Origin: Pseudobdellovibrionaceae bacterium
GTDB lineage: Bacteria > Bdellovibrionota > FAC87 > UBA2466 > JACKAF01
Reading direction: 5' to 3'
DNA length: 64,000 bases
Assembly: GCA_020635235.1 (NCBI GenBank)
Contig: JACKAF010000001.1
Span: forward strand, 248,001-312,000
Shown piece by piece: positions 33,954-42,206 of this stretch; positions within the stretch are counted from its first letter, which is position 1; every line of letters begins with the position of its first letter. Below the pieces are notes generated by a model that saw nothing but the letters and a program-made list of their open reading frames with translations, was not told the DNA's origin and did no database searches. The translations under genes were made by a program, and so were the position numbers.

Positions 33954-34472
33954 CTATTTAACCTGCAGCGGGAGGTTCACAGAAAGCTTGGTCGGAAAAA
34001 AGCAGGTCTGCTCGTTGCAGGCCTGGTACTTCAGTGTACCCGAAAGACTGTACGCACCTGGCTTGAGAGAGGCACTTGGCGTCACTGGGACCGTTATTTC
34101 AAAGGTCCCCTCGTAGGCATTGATGGCCTTCTCACTCCCGGCAATCTTGAATGGCTTGCACGGACCGAATTTTTTTCCTTCTTTGCAAGGTGGGTAAACG
34201 ACCGAAGCGACCTCAAAGTCTTTGCTTGGTACAAGCTGGAGTTCGGTGGCAATAAGATATTTTTCGCTGGCCGGATTTGCCTGAACGTGAAAACCCTTTT
34301 CCACCGAAAACTTGAGCTTCGCCTGAGTTTGCTTCCCTCTTGTGGCACTCACTGGCTGGATGCCCTGAAATTTCAAAAGCTCAGGTTTCTTCGGGGAAGA
34401 AAATGCCGCCGCACTGAGGCTTAGCAGCCCTACAAGCACTACGCTTAGTCGCAACACCTTATTGAACTCCAC
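33954..34472 (-). CDS. DsbD-alpha-like periplasmic thiol protein
   Basis: Signal peptide VLRLSVVLVGLLSLSAAAF. The mature protein is an immunoglobulin-like domain like the N-terminal (alpha) domain of DsbD: FSVEKGFHVQANPASEKYL, then GTLKYQACNEQTCFFPTKL with the redox pair Cys-152 and Cys-157. A second pair, Cys-96 and Cys-105, lies in YPPCKEGKKFGPCKPF. The membrane (beta) and thioredoxin (gamma) domains are missing here, so the electron donor must be encoded elsewhere. It overlaps the glutaredoxin gene by 14 nt, making a Grx-to-DsbD-alpha pair. Confidence 0.75.
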   Translation of the reverse strand: MEFNKVLRLSVVLVGLLSLSAAAFSSPKKPELLKFQGIQPVSATRGKQTQAKLKFSVEKGFHVQANPASEKYLIATELQLVPSKDFEVASVVYPPCKEGKKFGPCKPFKIAGSEKAINAYEGTFEITVPVTPSASLKPGAYSLSGTLKYQACNEQTCFFPTKLSVNLPLQVK

Positions 34473-34779
34473 TTTCTTTCAGGAGGGCTTCCAATTCGCC
34501 AGACTGAAACATCTCTCGCACGATATCGCAGCCCCCTACAAACTCCCCTTTTACATAAAGCTGGGGAATTGTCGGCCAATTGGAATAGGCCTTGATACCT
34601 TCCCGAATATCAAAATCAGAGAGCACATCAACAGTTTCAAAATTCACTTTCATGTGCTGAAGAATATCCACAACAGCCTTTGAAAACCCGCACTGAGGGA
34701 ACATCCTATTTCCCTTCATGTACAAGAGTACATTGTTCGATTTAATCTGTTCCTCAATTCGCTTTTTTACATCTTCCAT
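34459..34779 (-). CDS. grxD: Monothiol glutaredoxin, Grx4 type
   Basis: 106 aa with the CGFS active site in FPQCGFSKAVVDIL (Cys-30), plus NWPTIPQLYVKGEFVGGCDI, the GSH-binding signature of Grx4/Grx5. Such proteins hold a [2Fe-2S] cluster with glutathione and hand it on, often as a complex with BolA. The BolA gene precedes it by 11 nt, strongly supporting the Fe-S role. Confidence 0.95.
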   Translation of the reverse strand: MEDVKKRIEEQIKSNNVLLYMKGNRMFPQCGFSKAVVDILQHMKVNFETVDVLSDFDIREGIKAYSNWPTIPQLYVKGEFVGGCDIVREMFQSGELEALLKESGVQ

Positions 34780-34790
34780 GTTCTTTCCTT

Positions 34791-35030
34791 CTACAGTTCG
34801 CCAGGTGCCCGCGTGACCAATTTAGCTGCATGAATTTCAGCGCCGACCGCTGTACCCAAGGCTTCGTATACCATTCGATGGCGCCCTATTCGGTTCACGC
34901 CCTCAAAGAGCTCGCTGACAACGGTGATCTCAAGATGATCCCCGCCGCCGGTCATATCCTTCACCGACACTTGTCCCCCCGGGAATCGCGCAAGTACCTT
35001 TTTTTCAACGTCTTCCAACGAAAGCATCAT
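34791..35030 (-). CDS. bolA: BolA-family protein
   Basis: 79 aa from ATG 35030 (the frame runs on to 35102 but that part does not look like the family). MMLSLEDVEKKVLARFPG then DHLEITVVSELFEGVNRIG and RHRMVYEALGTAVG gives the BolA class II fold with the conserved His in RHRMVY. With the Grx4 gene directly downstream this is the standard BolA-Grx4 Fe-S trafficking pair. Confidence 0.92.
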   Translation of the reverse strand: MMLSLEDVEKKVLARFPGGQVSVKDMTGGGDHLEITVVSELFEGVNRIGRHRMVYEALGTAVGAEIHAAKLVTRAPGEL

Positions 35031-35096
35031 CCAGATGGTATACTCCACAACGCCTGAACTTTGCAACGACCCGAGGGCCGGAGAGAGGGAGATTTC

Positions 35097-36017
35097 ATGC
35101 AAAACGCGACTGTAGTTTCACTCCTGCCAAGCGCCACCGAGATCCTGTGCGCCTTGGGTCTGCAGAAACAGCTTGTGGGCGTATCGCACGAATGCGACTT
35201 TCCGCAGGAAATTAAGGGGCTGCCCGTTCTCACGGAATCCAAGATTGACCCAAATGCCCCTAGTGCCCAAATTGATGGCAAGGTCCGAACGCTCGTTCAG
35301 AAAGGGCTAAGCCTCTACGAAATCCGTACCGATCTGTTGCAAACGCTAAAGCCCGACTGGATTTTTACTCAAGACCAATGTGAGGTTTGCGCGGTATCGT
35401 TAGAAGACGTTACGTGCGCGGTAAAGGATCTTTTCCAGAGTCCGGTAAATATCTGCTCTCTAAAACCCGAATCTTTGGACGACATTTGGCGGGACATTCG
35501 AAAAGTTGCCGAAGCCATGGGCGTGGAAGAACGTGGCGAAAAAATCGTGCAAGCAATTTACCACCGTATTAACCCACTGCGCGGCTGCTTCAGTACCCGG
35601 CCCCGAGTTGCCTGTCTGGAATGGCTGGATCCGCCCATGGTGGCGGGCGGTTGGATTCCAGAGATAGTGGAAATCGCGGGCGGTGAGCCAGTCATTGTAA
35701 GTGAACCAGGACCCTTCAAGGAAGTCTCCTGGGATACCTTGAGAGAGGTCGATCCGGATTTTCTCGTACTGATGCCCTGCGGCTTTTCCGTTGAACGCAC
35801 AGAAGCCGAGCTAAAAAACATCCCCGACGGGATCCGCCAACTGCGGGCCGTCCAGCAAGGCCGTTGTTACATAGTAGATGGGAACGCGTACTTTAATCGT
35901 CCTGGCCCTCGCATCGCGGACAGCTGTGAAATCCTCGCTGCGCTTGTTCATCCTGAAAAGTGCTTGGCATTTCTCAACCGATACCGAAGCGCGATTGCCC
36001 AGTGGCCGCGAAGTTAA
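35097..36017 (+). CDS. BtuF-like vitamin B12/siderophore-type binding protein without signal peptide
   Basis: The fold is that of helical-backbone binding proteins: VVSLLPSATEILCALGLQKQ, VGVSHECDFPQEIKGLPVL, then LKPDWIFTQDQCEVCAVSLE and PRVACLEWLDPPMVAGGWIP, typical of cobalamin-binding BtuF-like proteins. ATG 35097 (after GAGAGGGAG) leaves no signal peptide. That is unusual for an ABC substrate-binding protein but common in this subgroup (COG0614), which may act in the cytoplasm. No BtuCD transporter gene is in the window. It diverges from bolA. Confidence 0.7.
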   Translation: MQNATVVSLLPSATEILCALGLQKQLVGVSHECDFPQEIKGLPVLTESKIDPNAPSAQIDGKVRTLVQKGLSLYEIRTDLLQTLKPDWIFTQDQCEVCAVSLEDVTCAVKDLFQSPVNICSLKPESLDDIWRDIRKVAEAMGVEERGEKIVQAIYHRINPLRGCFSTRPRVACLEWLDPPMVAGGWIPEIVEIAGGEPVIVSEPGPFKEVSWDTLREVDPDFLVLMPCGFSVERTEAELKNIPDGIRQLRAVQQGRCYIVDGNAYFNRPGPRIADSCEILAALVHPEKCLAFLNRYRSAIAQWPRS

Positions 36018-36056
36018 TAAAATACACTTCAACCCATCTTTATATGAGGAGGCCCA

Positions 36057-37580
36057 GTGTCAGGCGCTACACCCGAAGGCTCCAACCGTTTTGCGATGAA
36101 AATGATTGAGCAGGGCCTCCCTCCTGCGGCTTACCCCGTGCTTGGGCGCACTGGGCTTAAGGGATCCGCGCTGGGTTTTGGAACTTACCGCGTCACCAAT
36201 GAAGATCCCAAGCATCGAGCTGCACTGCTAAAGGCAATCTCACTGGGATGCAATGTAATCGATACGTCGACCAACTACACCGACGGTCATAGCGAAAGCC
36301 TGGTGGGTGAAGTGCTTCGCGAGAGCGGGATCGAGCGAGACGAAATGATTCTCATCTCCAAGATCGGTTACGTGCAGGGTCAGAATTTGGATTTAGTACT
36401 CCAGCGCGAGCAAGGTCCCCACCCCTATGCAGATATGGTGAAGTACATGGACGGGTGCTGGCACTGCATCCACCCAGAGTATATCCAAGATCAACTCGAA
36501 AAATCGCTGGAACGTCTGGGGGTGGATCGCATCGACTTTTACCTTCTCCACAATCCTGAATACTATTTGATGGACCAACTAAACCGGAATCCCGATCAGC
36601 GACTGGATCAGGTAAGAGACATCTTCTACGATCGGATTACCCGCGCTTTTCGGAAACTTGAAGAGGCGGTAGAAGAAGGGAAGATTTCCTATTATGGAGT
36701 CTCTTCCAACACGATGGGGCTGGGGCCTCACGAACGCACTATGGTTTCAGTAAATCAACTGTGGGAAATCGCCTGTCACGTTGCCAAAGACAAGAATGGA
36801 AACCCATACCAAAACCATTTTGCTGCCGTCCAATTTCCGGCAAATCTGCTAGAAACGGACGCTTTTCTGAATGCAAACGCTGAAGACGATCTGACGACTC
36901 CGGAGTTCTGCAAACAAAAAGAAATCGCAGTTTTTGTAAATCGTCCCCTGAACGCGATCGCAGCGAACAAGATGGTCCGCCTCGCCGATCTAAAAATCGT
37001 CAAGACAGAGAAGAGCGTAGCGGAGCACCTAAAGATCGTCATGGGCCTTGAGGAAGAATTCAACGAAAGCATCGCCACACAGTTTGAGACTCCGGAGGGG
37101 ACTCCGAAACCTGATAGCCTTTTCGTGTGGGGACACGAGCTGGCTCAGGCCAACCTCAAATCCTTCGGGCTGGAGCAATGGAAGCACATTGAGCTTCAGG
37201 TCATTCGTCCTCAGGTAAATCACCTTTGCACTGCCATCGACTCTCAGCTGCAAGGCCCCGTGGCGCAGAAATGGAAGGACTGGAAAGAAGACTACCTCAC
37301 TGAACTGGGGAGTTTACTTGAAAGCATTCGTAGTGATTTTTCGAAGCAGAGCAAGAAACAGCTGGCGAAATTGGCAACGCGGGTCGATGAGATGCTGCCC
37401 GAAAGCCTGAAGAACGAAACCCTCTCTCGAAAAGCACTCGCCGTTCTAATAAACACGCCGGAGATAAGCTGCGTGCTAAATGGGATGAGATCGGAAGCCT
37501 ATGTGAAAGACTCTATGGGGGCGCTCAAACTCGAGCGCTTTAAAATAGACAAGGCCTCTTATCAGAAGCTCACTGTTTAG
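36057..37580 (+). CDS. Aldo/keto reductase with C-terminal helical extension
   Basis: The N-terminal 330 residues form an AKR barrel: LGRTGLKGSALGFGTYRV, NVIDTSTNYTDGHSESLVGE (catalytic Asp/Tyr region), ILISKIGYVQGQ and DFYLLHNPEYYL (catalytic His region). It probably reduces an aldehyde or ketone with NADPH. At 507 aa it is about 170 residues longer than usual. The extra end is helical and charged (LESIRSDFSKQSKKQLAKLA). GTG 36057 follows AGGAGG; ATG 36093 is a possible alternative. It overlaps the convergent 97-aa gene by 11 nt. Confidence 0.82.
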   Translation: MSGATPEGSNRFAMKMIEQGLPPAAYPVLGRTGLKGSALGFGTYRVTNEDPKHRAALLKAISLGCNVIDTSTNYTDGHSESLVGEVLRESGIERDEMILISKIGYVQGQNLDLVLQREQGPHPYADMVKYMDGCWHCIHPEYIQDQLEKSLERLGVDRIDFYLLHNPEYYLMDQLNRNPDQRLDQVRDIFYDRITRAFRKLEEAVEEGKISYYGVSSNTMGLGPHERTMVSVNQLWEIACHVAKDKNGNPYQNHFAAVQFPANLLETDAFLNANAEDDLTTPEFCKQKEIAVFVNRPLNAIAANKMVRLADLKIVKTEKSVAEHLKIVMGLEEEFNESIATQFETPEGTPKPDSLFVWGHELAQANLKSFGLEQWKHIELQVIRPQVNHLCTAIDSQLQGPVAQKWKDWKEDYLTELGSLLESIRSDFSKQSKKQLAKLATRVDEMLPESLKNETLSRKALAVLINTPEISCVLNGMRSEAYVKDSMGALKLERFKIDKASYQKLTV

Positions 37581-37863
37581 CTTGTTTGCTTTTTTTACCG
37601 GGGAGGAGATAAGCGTCGTATTTTTTTCCGGCATCTTCCTCTTTGAATACAGCTAAATCCCAAAAGCCCAAATCCTTGTCCCTTTTCAAGATATACAAAC
37701 AACCGTCATCCGCAGCAACCTTGCAGTACCAGCAGTCTTTACCGTCCCACTGATCGAGTAGCTCCACCACCTCGAACGGCTTGGCGCCAATAAAGAAACG
37801 CCGAGGGATCGATTCCCCCAGGAAACCCGTTTGGCATTCCACTACTAGTTCCATCGTCTTCAT
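37570..37863 (-). CDS. Small hypothetical protein (97 aa) coupled to gmd
   Basis: ATG overlaps the gmd stop (ATGA, 37860-37863), so it is the second gene of a gmd operon. It has no signal peptide or TM segment. MKTMELVVECQTGFLGESIP leads to an SH3-like or beta-rich core (VVELLDQWDGKDCWYCKVAA; DDGCLYILKRDKDLGFWDL) with three Cys, and a Lys-rich end. The family is not recognised. Confidence 0.55.
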   Translation of the reverse strand: MKTMELVVECQTGFLGESIPRRFFIGAKPFEVVELLDQWDGKDCWYCKVAADDGCLYILKRDKDLGFWDLAVFKEEDAGKKYDAYLLPGKKSKQAKQ

Positions 37864-38873
37864 GAGGACAGCGCCTTTGTTTTGGTTTCCGAGTACCGGT
37901 TTTCATCCATCAGTTTGCCATAGCTATAGCGCTGGAGATCGGCCTCTACCATCATCTCAATCATTTCTCTAAAACCAACTTCCGGCCTCCAGCCCAACTC
38001 AGATCGCGCCTTGCTACTATCGCCGAGAAGGTGATCCACTTCCGCTGGCCTTAGCAACTCAGAATCGAGTTTTACATACTTTTTGTAGTCCAGGCCCACA
38101 AACCCGAAAGCGATTTCTGCAAATTCTCTTACAGAATGAGCAATCCCTGTAGAAATGACGTAGTCTTGGGGCTTATCTTGCTGGAGCATCATCCACATCG
38201 CCTTGACGTAGTCCCCTGCGAATCCCCAATCTCTTTTTGCATCCAAATTGCCTAGCTTGAGTTCATCGGCCAAACCTAGCTTAATACGAGCCACCGCGTC
38301 CGTAATTTTTCGAGTCACAAACTCCAGCCCTCTGCGCGGGGACTCATGATTAAAAAGGATGCCGCTTACAGCAAATAAGCGATAGCTCTCACGGTAGTTC
38401 ACAGTAATGTGGTGACCGTAAACTTTCGCAACTCCATAAGGGCTCCGCGGGTAGAACGGCGTCTTTTCGTTTTGTGGAGTCTCGCGCACCATTCCGAACA
38501 TCTCAGAACTAGAGGCCTGATAAAAACGCGCTTGCGGGCAATCAGAACGAATGGCTTCCAGCATGCGTGTCACGCCTGTACCCGTGAACTCCGCCGTAAG
38601 TACCGGCTGCGCCCAGGAAGTGGGCACGAAGGACTGAGCCCCTAAATTGTAAATTTCGTCCGGCTGGATTTCTTTTAACGCCTGACTTAATGATACCTGG
38701 TCCAAAAGATCTGCTTGTACAAGTACAAGGCGATCGCGGATGTGGGCGATCCGGTCATACTTTTCTGTCGACGAACGGCGTACCACACCATAGACACGGT
38801 ACCCCTTTGCGATCAGGAACTCCGCCAAATAGGAGCCGTCCTGACCGGTAATTCCCGTAATCAGCGCCTTCAT
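37860..38873 (-). CDS. gmd: GDP-mannose 4,6-dehydratase
   Basis: 337-aa SDR-fold enzyme that converts GDP-mannose to GDP-4-keto-6-deoxymannose, the precursor of GDP-fucose, GDP-rhamnose and perosamine. Seen: NADP-binding GITGQDGSYLAEFLIAKG, VRRSSTEKYDRI, catalytic SSEMFG and YGVAK, and the GMD-specific NHESPRRGLEFVTRKI and RDWGFAGDYVKAMW. No downstream fcl or rmd gene follows; instead an unknown 97-aa gene does. Together with rfbC it points to deoxy-hexose-containing surface polysaccharide. Confidence 0.95.
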   Translation of the reverse strand: MKALITGITGQDGSYLAEFLIAKGYRVYGVVRRSSTEKYDRIAHIRDRLVLVQADLLDQVSLSQALKEIQPDEIYNLGAQSFVPTSWAQPVLTAEFTGTGVTRMLEAIRSDCPQARFYQASSSEMFGMVRETPQNEKTPFYPRSPYGVAKVYGHHITVNYRESYRLFAVSGILFNHESPRRGLEFVTRKITDAVARIKLGLADELKLGNLDAKRDWGFAGDYVKAMWMMLQQDKPQDYVISTGIAHSVREFAEIAFGFVGLDYKKYVKLDSELLRPAEVDHLLGDSSKARSELGWRPEVGFREMIEMMVEADLQRYSYGKLMDENRYSETKTKALSS

Positions 38874-38928
38874 GGATTCTCCGCTTTTAATGAATGGCTT
38901 TAGTGCAGACTTTTGGAAATGTTTGCCG

Positions 38929-40368
38929 CTAAGAATCGAGGAGCTTTTTGACGATGTCGTTCACCAAACCGGGGTTTGCTTGCCCCTTGGTTTCCTTCAT
39001 CACCTGCCCCACGAAGAAGCCCAGTAGCTTTACCTTGCCCGCCTTGTAACCGGCAACCTGGCCAGGGTTCGCTTCCATTACTTTTCTGACGACAGGTTCC
39101 AAAGCGGAGGGATCGCTAATTTGCTTCAACCCCTGAGCCTCGATAATGCTTTCCGCCGTCTTGCTGGTTGCAAACATTTCTTCAAAGACTGTCTTTGCTA
39201 TTTTACCGCTGATCGCACCAGACTGCACTTTTGAGATCAGATCGGCCAGATTCTTCGCGGAAACAGGGGTTTCCACGATATCTTTGCCCGCAGCGTTAAG
39301 ACGGCCAAGCAATTCGTTCATCACCCAGTTGGCACTGGTCTTCGCATCTTTGCTGGCGCCTGCGACACCCTCATAATAATTCGCCAGATCCCGAGACGCC
39401 GTGAGCACACCCGCGTCATAACCCGAAAGGCCATATTCTGACTCAAACCGGGCCTTTTTCTGATCGGGCAACTCCGGAAGTTCACTCTTGATCTCGTCTA
39501 TCCACTTGTCCGAAAGCACCAAAGGGGGAAGATCCGGCTCTGCAAAATAACGATAATCGTGCGCGTCTTCCTTTTCTCGCATTACCTCAGACACATTTTT
39601 GGCAGAGTTCCAACCGCGTGTCTGCTGAACAATTGCTTCTCCAGTTTCTGTAGCGCGGATCTGTCGATCGATTTCGTAGTCTACGGCCTTCTCAACGAAC
39701 TTAAAGGAATTGATGTTCTTTAGTTCTACCTTAGTGCCGAATTCTTTTTGCCCGCGCGGGCGGATTGAGATGTTGGCGTCACAACGGAAATTTCCTTTTT
39801 CCATGTCACCATCGGTAACATTCGCATAGCGAAGGAGCGTGCGGAGAGTGCGCAAGTACTGCCCGGCTTCCTCTGCTGTTCGCATGTCCGGCTCACTTAC
39901 AATTTCAATGAGTGGCACGCCAGCCCGGTTGAGATCCACCTGTGTATGATCGCCTTTGTGAATATTTTTTCCGGCGTCTTCCTCAAAGTGGATGCGGGTG
40001 ATGCCGATTTCTTTTTCACTGCCATCACTCAGACCAATCGTAATTTTGCCCTGAGTGCAAAACGGACGTTCATATTGGCTGATCTGATACCCTTTGGGTA
40101 GATCCGGGTAAAAGTAATTCTTTCTCGCAAAAATGCTCTCTTGGTGTATCTCGGCCTTGATTGCCAAAGCCGCTCGCACACCAAGCTCGACGGCAAACTG
40201 GTTAATTACCGGAAGGGTACCAGGTTGTCCCGTGCAAACTGGGCAGATTTGCGAGTTAGGTGGAGCGCCGTACGCATTCTTGCAGCCGCAAAACATCTTA
40301 CTTTCGGTGAGAAGCTGGGCGTGTACTTCTAGACCGATGACTGCCTCGTATTTGTCACGCAAACTCAA
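38929..40368 (-). CDS. gatB: Aspartyl/glutamyl-tRNA(Asn/Gln) amidotransferase subunit B
   Basis: 479 aa. KYEAVIGLEVHAQLLTESKM, FCGCKNAYGAPPNSQICPVC (Zn Cys cluster), then YFYPDLPKGYQISQYERPFC and HLEEDAGK-like HFEEDAGKNIHKGDHTQVD, RAGVPLIEIVSEPDMRTAEE, and a C-terminal GatB/YqeY tail (FFVGQVMKETKGQANPGLVN). It activates the mis-acylated tRNA for amidation. Last gene of gatC-gatA-gatB, starting within the gatA stop (4-nt overlap). Confidence 0.98.
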   Translation of the reverse strand: MSLRDKYEAVIGLEVHAQLLTESKMFCGCKNAYGAPPNSQICPVCTGQPGTLPVINQFAVELGVRAALAIKAEIHQESIFARKNYFYPDLPKGYQISQYERPFCTQGKITIGLSDGSEKEIGITRIHFEEDAGKNIHKGDHTQVDLNRAGVPLIEIVSEPDMRTAEEAGQYLRTLRTLLRYANVTDGDMEKGNFRCDANISIRPRGQKEFGTKVELKNINSFKFVEKAVDYEIDRQIRATETGEAIVQQTRGWNSAKNVSEVMREKEDAHDYRYFAEPDLPPLVLSDKWIDEIKSELPELPDQKKARFESEYGLSGYDAGVLTASRDLANYYEGVAGASKDAKTSANWVMNELLGRLNAAGKDIVETPVSAKNLADLISKVQSGAISGKIAKTVFEEMFATSKTAESIIEAQGLKQISDPSALEPVVRKVMEANPGQVAGYKAGKVKLLGFFVGQVMKETKGQANPGLVNDIVKKLLDS

Positions 40369-41828
40369 TAGTCTACCCCTGAAGGAAGCGGAAACTCCCC
40401 GCGGATCTGTTCGTATTTGTGGGCCACCTTTAGTAGATGACTCTCTTCAAAGTGCTTGCCGATAAACTGCAAACCGATGGGAAGTCCTTGCGAATCTAGA
40501 CCACTGGGCACCGACAAGGCGGGTAGCCCCGCCAAACTGACCGGCAACGTGCATATGTCAGACGTGTACATCTTTATGGGATCCGCAGACTTCTCTCCAA
40601 ACTTGAAAGCGGTGCTAGGTGATGTGGGCATCACAATACAATCGCAGCTTTCGTACGCCGTCAGAAAGTCCTGTTGAATCAGTTTGCGCACTTCATTTGC
40701 TTTGCCGTAGAAGGCATCGTAGTAGCCGGCACTCAAGGCGTAAGTGCCCAGCATGATTCTTAGCTTCACCTCGGCCCCGAAGCCCTTTCCACGACTCTTA
40801 AAGTAGACGGAATCCAAATCAGTGACTCCGTCAGCGCGGAATCCAGAGTGGATTCCATCGTAGCGGGCCAGGTTACTGCTCGCCTCACAGGGAGCGATAA
40901 TATAGTAGGTCGAAAGTGCATAGCGGCTATGCGGCAGACTGATCTCCACAACCTTGGCGCCCTCTTTCACCATCAGCTTGACGGCTTCGTCAAAAGACTT
41001 ACGTACCTCGTCGTCGATACCTTCAAGCCAATCTTTGGCGATGCCGATGCGAACATTCTTTAGAGACGCACCCTTTAAATGGTCTGAGTAGTGCGGAACG
41101 ATTGCTCGGCTACTGGTGGCATCGTTGCGATCGTAGCCACTGATGACTTCCAACAGGCTTGCGACATCCTGCACGGATCGGCCAAAGGGGCCCACCTGAT
41201 CCAAAGAACTCGCGAAAGCAATAATCCCATATCGACTGATACGCCCGTAGGTGGGTTTCAGCCCTACAATCCCGCACAGACTTGCCGGCTGGCGAATGGA
41301 TCCGCCCGTATCGGAGCCCAAGGAGCCAACGGCCAGAGCGGCAGCAACCGCGGAAGCTGAGCCGCCGCTAGATCCGCCGGTCACGCGAGAGGTGTCCCAC
41401 GGGTTCTTGGCTGGAAAGTAGGCGCTATTCTCCGTAGAGGAGCCCATCGCAAACTCATCGAGATTGGTCTTACCAATGATGAGCGCCCCGGCAGACTCGA
41501 GTTTTTCCACGCAGGTCGCCGTATAGGGGCTCTTGTAGCCCTTGAGTATCTTGGACGCCGCGGTCGCCTGCCAGTCCTTCACTAGAAAATTGTCCTTGAT
41601 CGCGATCGGCACACCAAACAGGGGCAGCTTATTTACTTCTTGTTTGCGGGCGTCCAAGGCCGTGGCTTGGGCAAGAACGAGATCACGATCTACCTGCAGA
41701 AAAGCCCCTAGACGCTCGTTCTGCTTTTCAATGACATCCAAGTACGCCGTAGCCAGTTCGACGGGCGAAAATTCCTGCTTGCGATAACCCGCTAACACAC
41801 GCTCTATGGTAAATTCTCTTAACTGCAT
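40365..41828 (-). CDS. gatA: Aspartyl/glutamyl-tRNA(Asn/Gln) amidotransferase subunit A
   Basis: 487-aa amidase-signature enzyme that releases ammonia from glutamine for transamidation. LFGVPIAIKDNFLVKD holds the catalytic Lys, and TGGSSGGSASAVAAALAVGS with SLGSDTGGSIRQPASLCGIV the Ser-cisSer nucleophile region. The tail holds LPALSVPSGLDSQGLPIGLQ. One-base overlap with gatC and 4-nt overlap with gatB show a single operon. Confidence 0.98.
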   Translation of the reverse strand: MQLREFTIERVLAGYRKQEFSPVELATAYLDVIEKQNERLGAFLQVDRDLVLAQATALDARKQEVNKLPLFGVPIAIKDNFLVKDWQATAASKILKGYKSPYTATCVEKLESAGALIIGKTNLDEFAMGSSTENSAYFPAKNPWDTSRVTGGSSGGSASAVAAALAVGSLGSDTGGSIRQPASLCGIVGLKPTYGRISRYGIIAFASSLDQVGPFGRSVQDVASLLEVISGYDRNDATSSRAIVPHYSDHLKGASLKNVRIGIAKDWLEGIDDEVRKSFDEAVKLMVKEGAKVVEISLPHSRYALSTYYIIAPCEASSNLARYDGIHSGFRADGVTDLDSVYFKSRGKGFGAEVKLRIMLGTYALSAGYYDAFYGKANEVRKLIQQDFLTAYESCDCIVMPTSPSTAFKFGEKSADPIKMYTSDICTLPVSLAGLPALSVPSGLDSQGLPIGLQFIGKHFEESHLLKVAHKYEQIRGEFPLPSGVDY

Positions 41829-42133
41829 CAGCTTTGCTCTATCACCGTTGGGACTAGAAAATGGTCTTCTATTTGCGCGGGGGCATTGCTCAAAAGAGCT
41901 TCTCGATCCACAAATTCGATAGCGCGATCTTCGCGGATGGATACGGCATCACGAGGCACATGCTTTACGGAAGCGCCCTTTTCAGTCTTAACCTGATTGA
42001 GTTCGCGCACGTACTCGAGCACTCGACCCAGACGATCCTGAAATAGCGCCACTTCGGCGTCATCCAGCTCCAGGCGCGCCAGCCGGGCGATCTTCAATAC
42101 TTCGTCGCGATCTAACTTCACGCTTTCACTCAT
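41828..42133 (-). CDS. gatC: Aspartyl/glutamyl-tRNA(Asn/Gln) amidotransferase subunit C
   Basis: 101 aa with the GatC pattern DRDEVLKIARLARLELDDAE, then FQDRLGRVLEYVRELNQV and VKHVPRDAVSIREDRA. It wraps around GatA and stabilises the complex. First gene of gatCAB. Confidence 0.95.
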   Translation of the reverse strand: MSESVKLDRDEVLKIARLARLELDDAEVALFQDRLGRVLEYVRELNQVKTEKGASVKHVPRDAVSIREDRAIEFVDREALLSNAPAQIEDHFLVPTVIEQS

Positions 42134-42206
42134 CGTCTGTCTCCGAAACGCCTAAACATACCCCTCTGTCGGCCTTACACGCAACCATTTGCCCCGCGGA
42201 TTGAGG

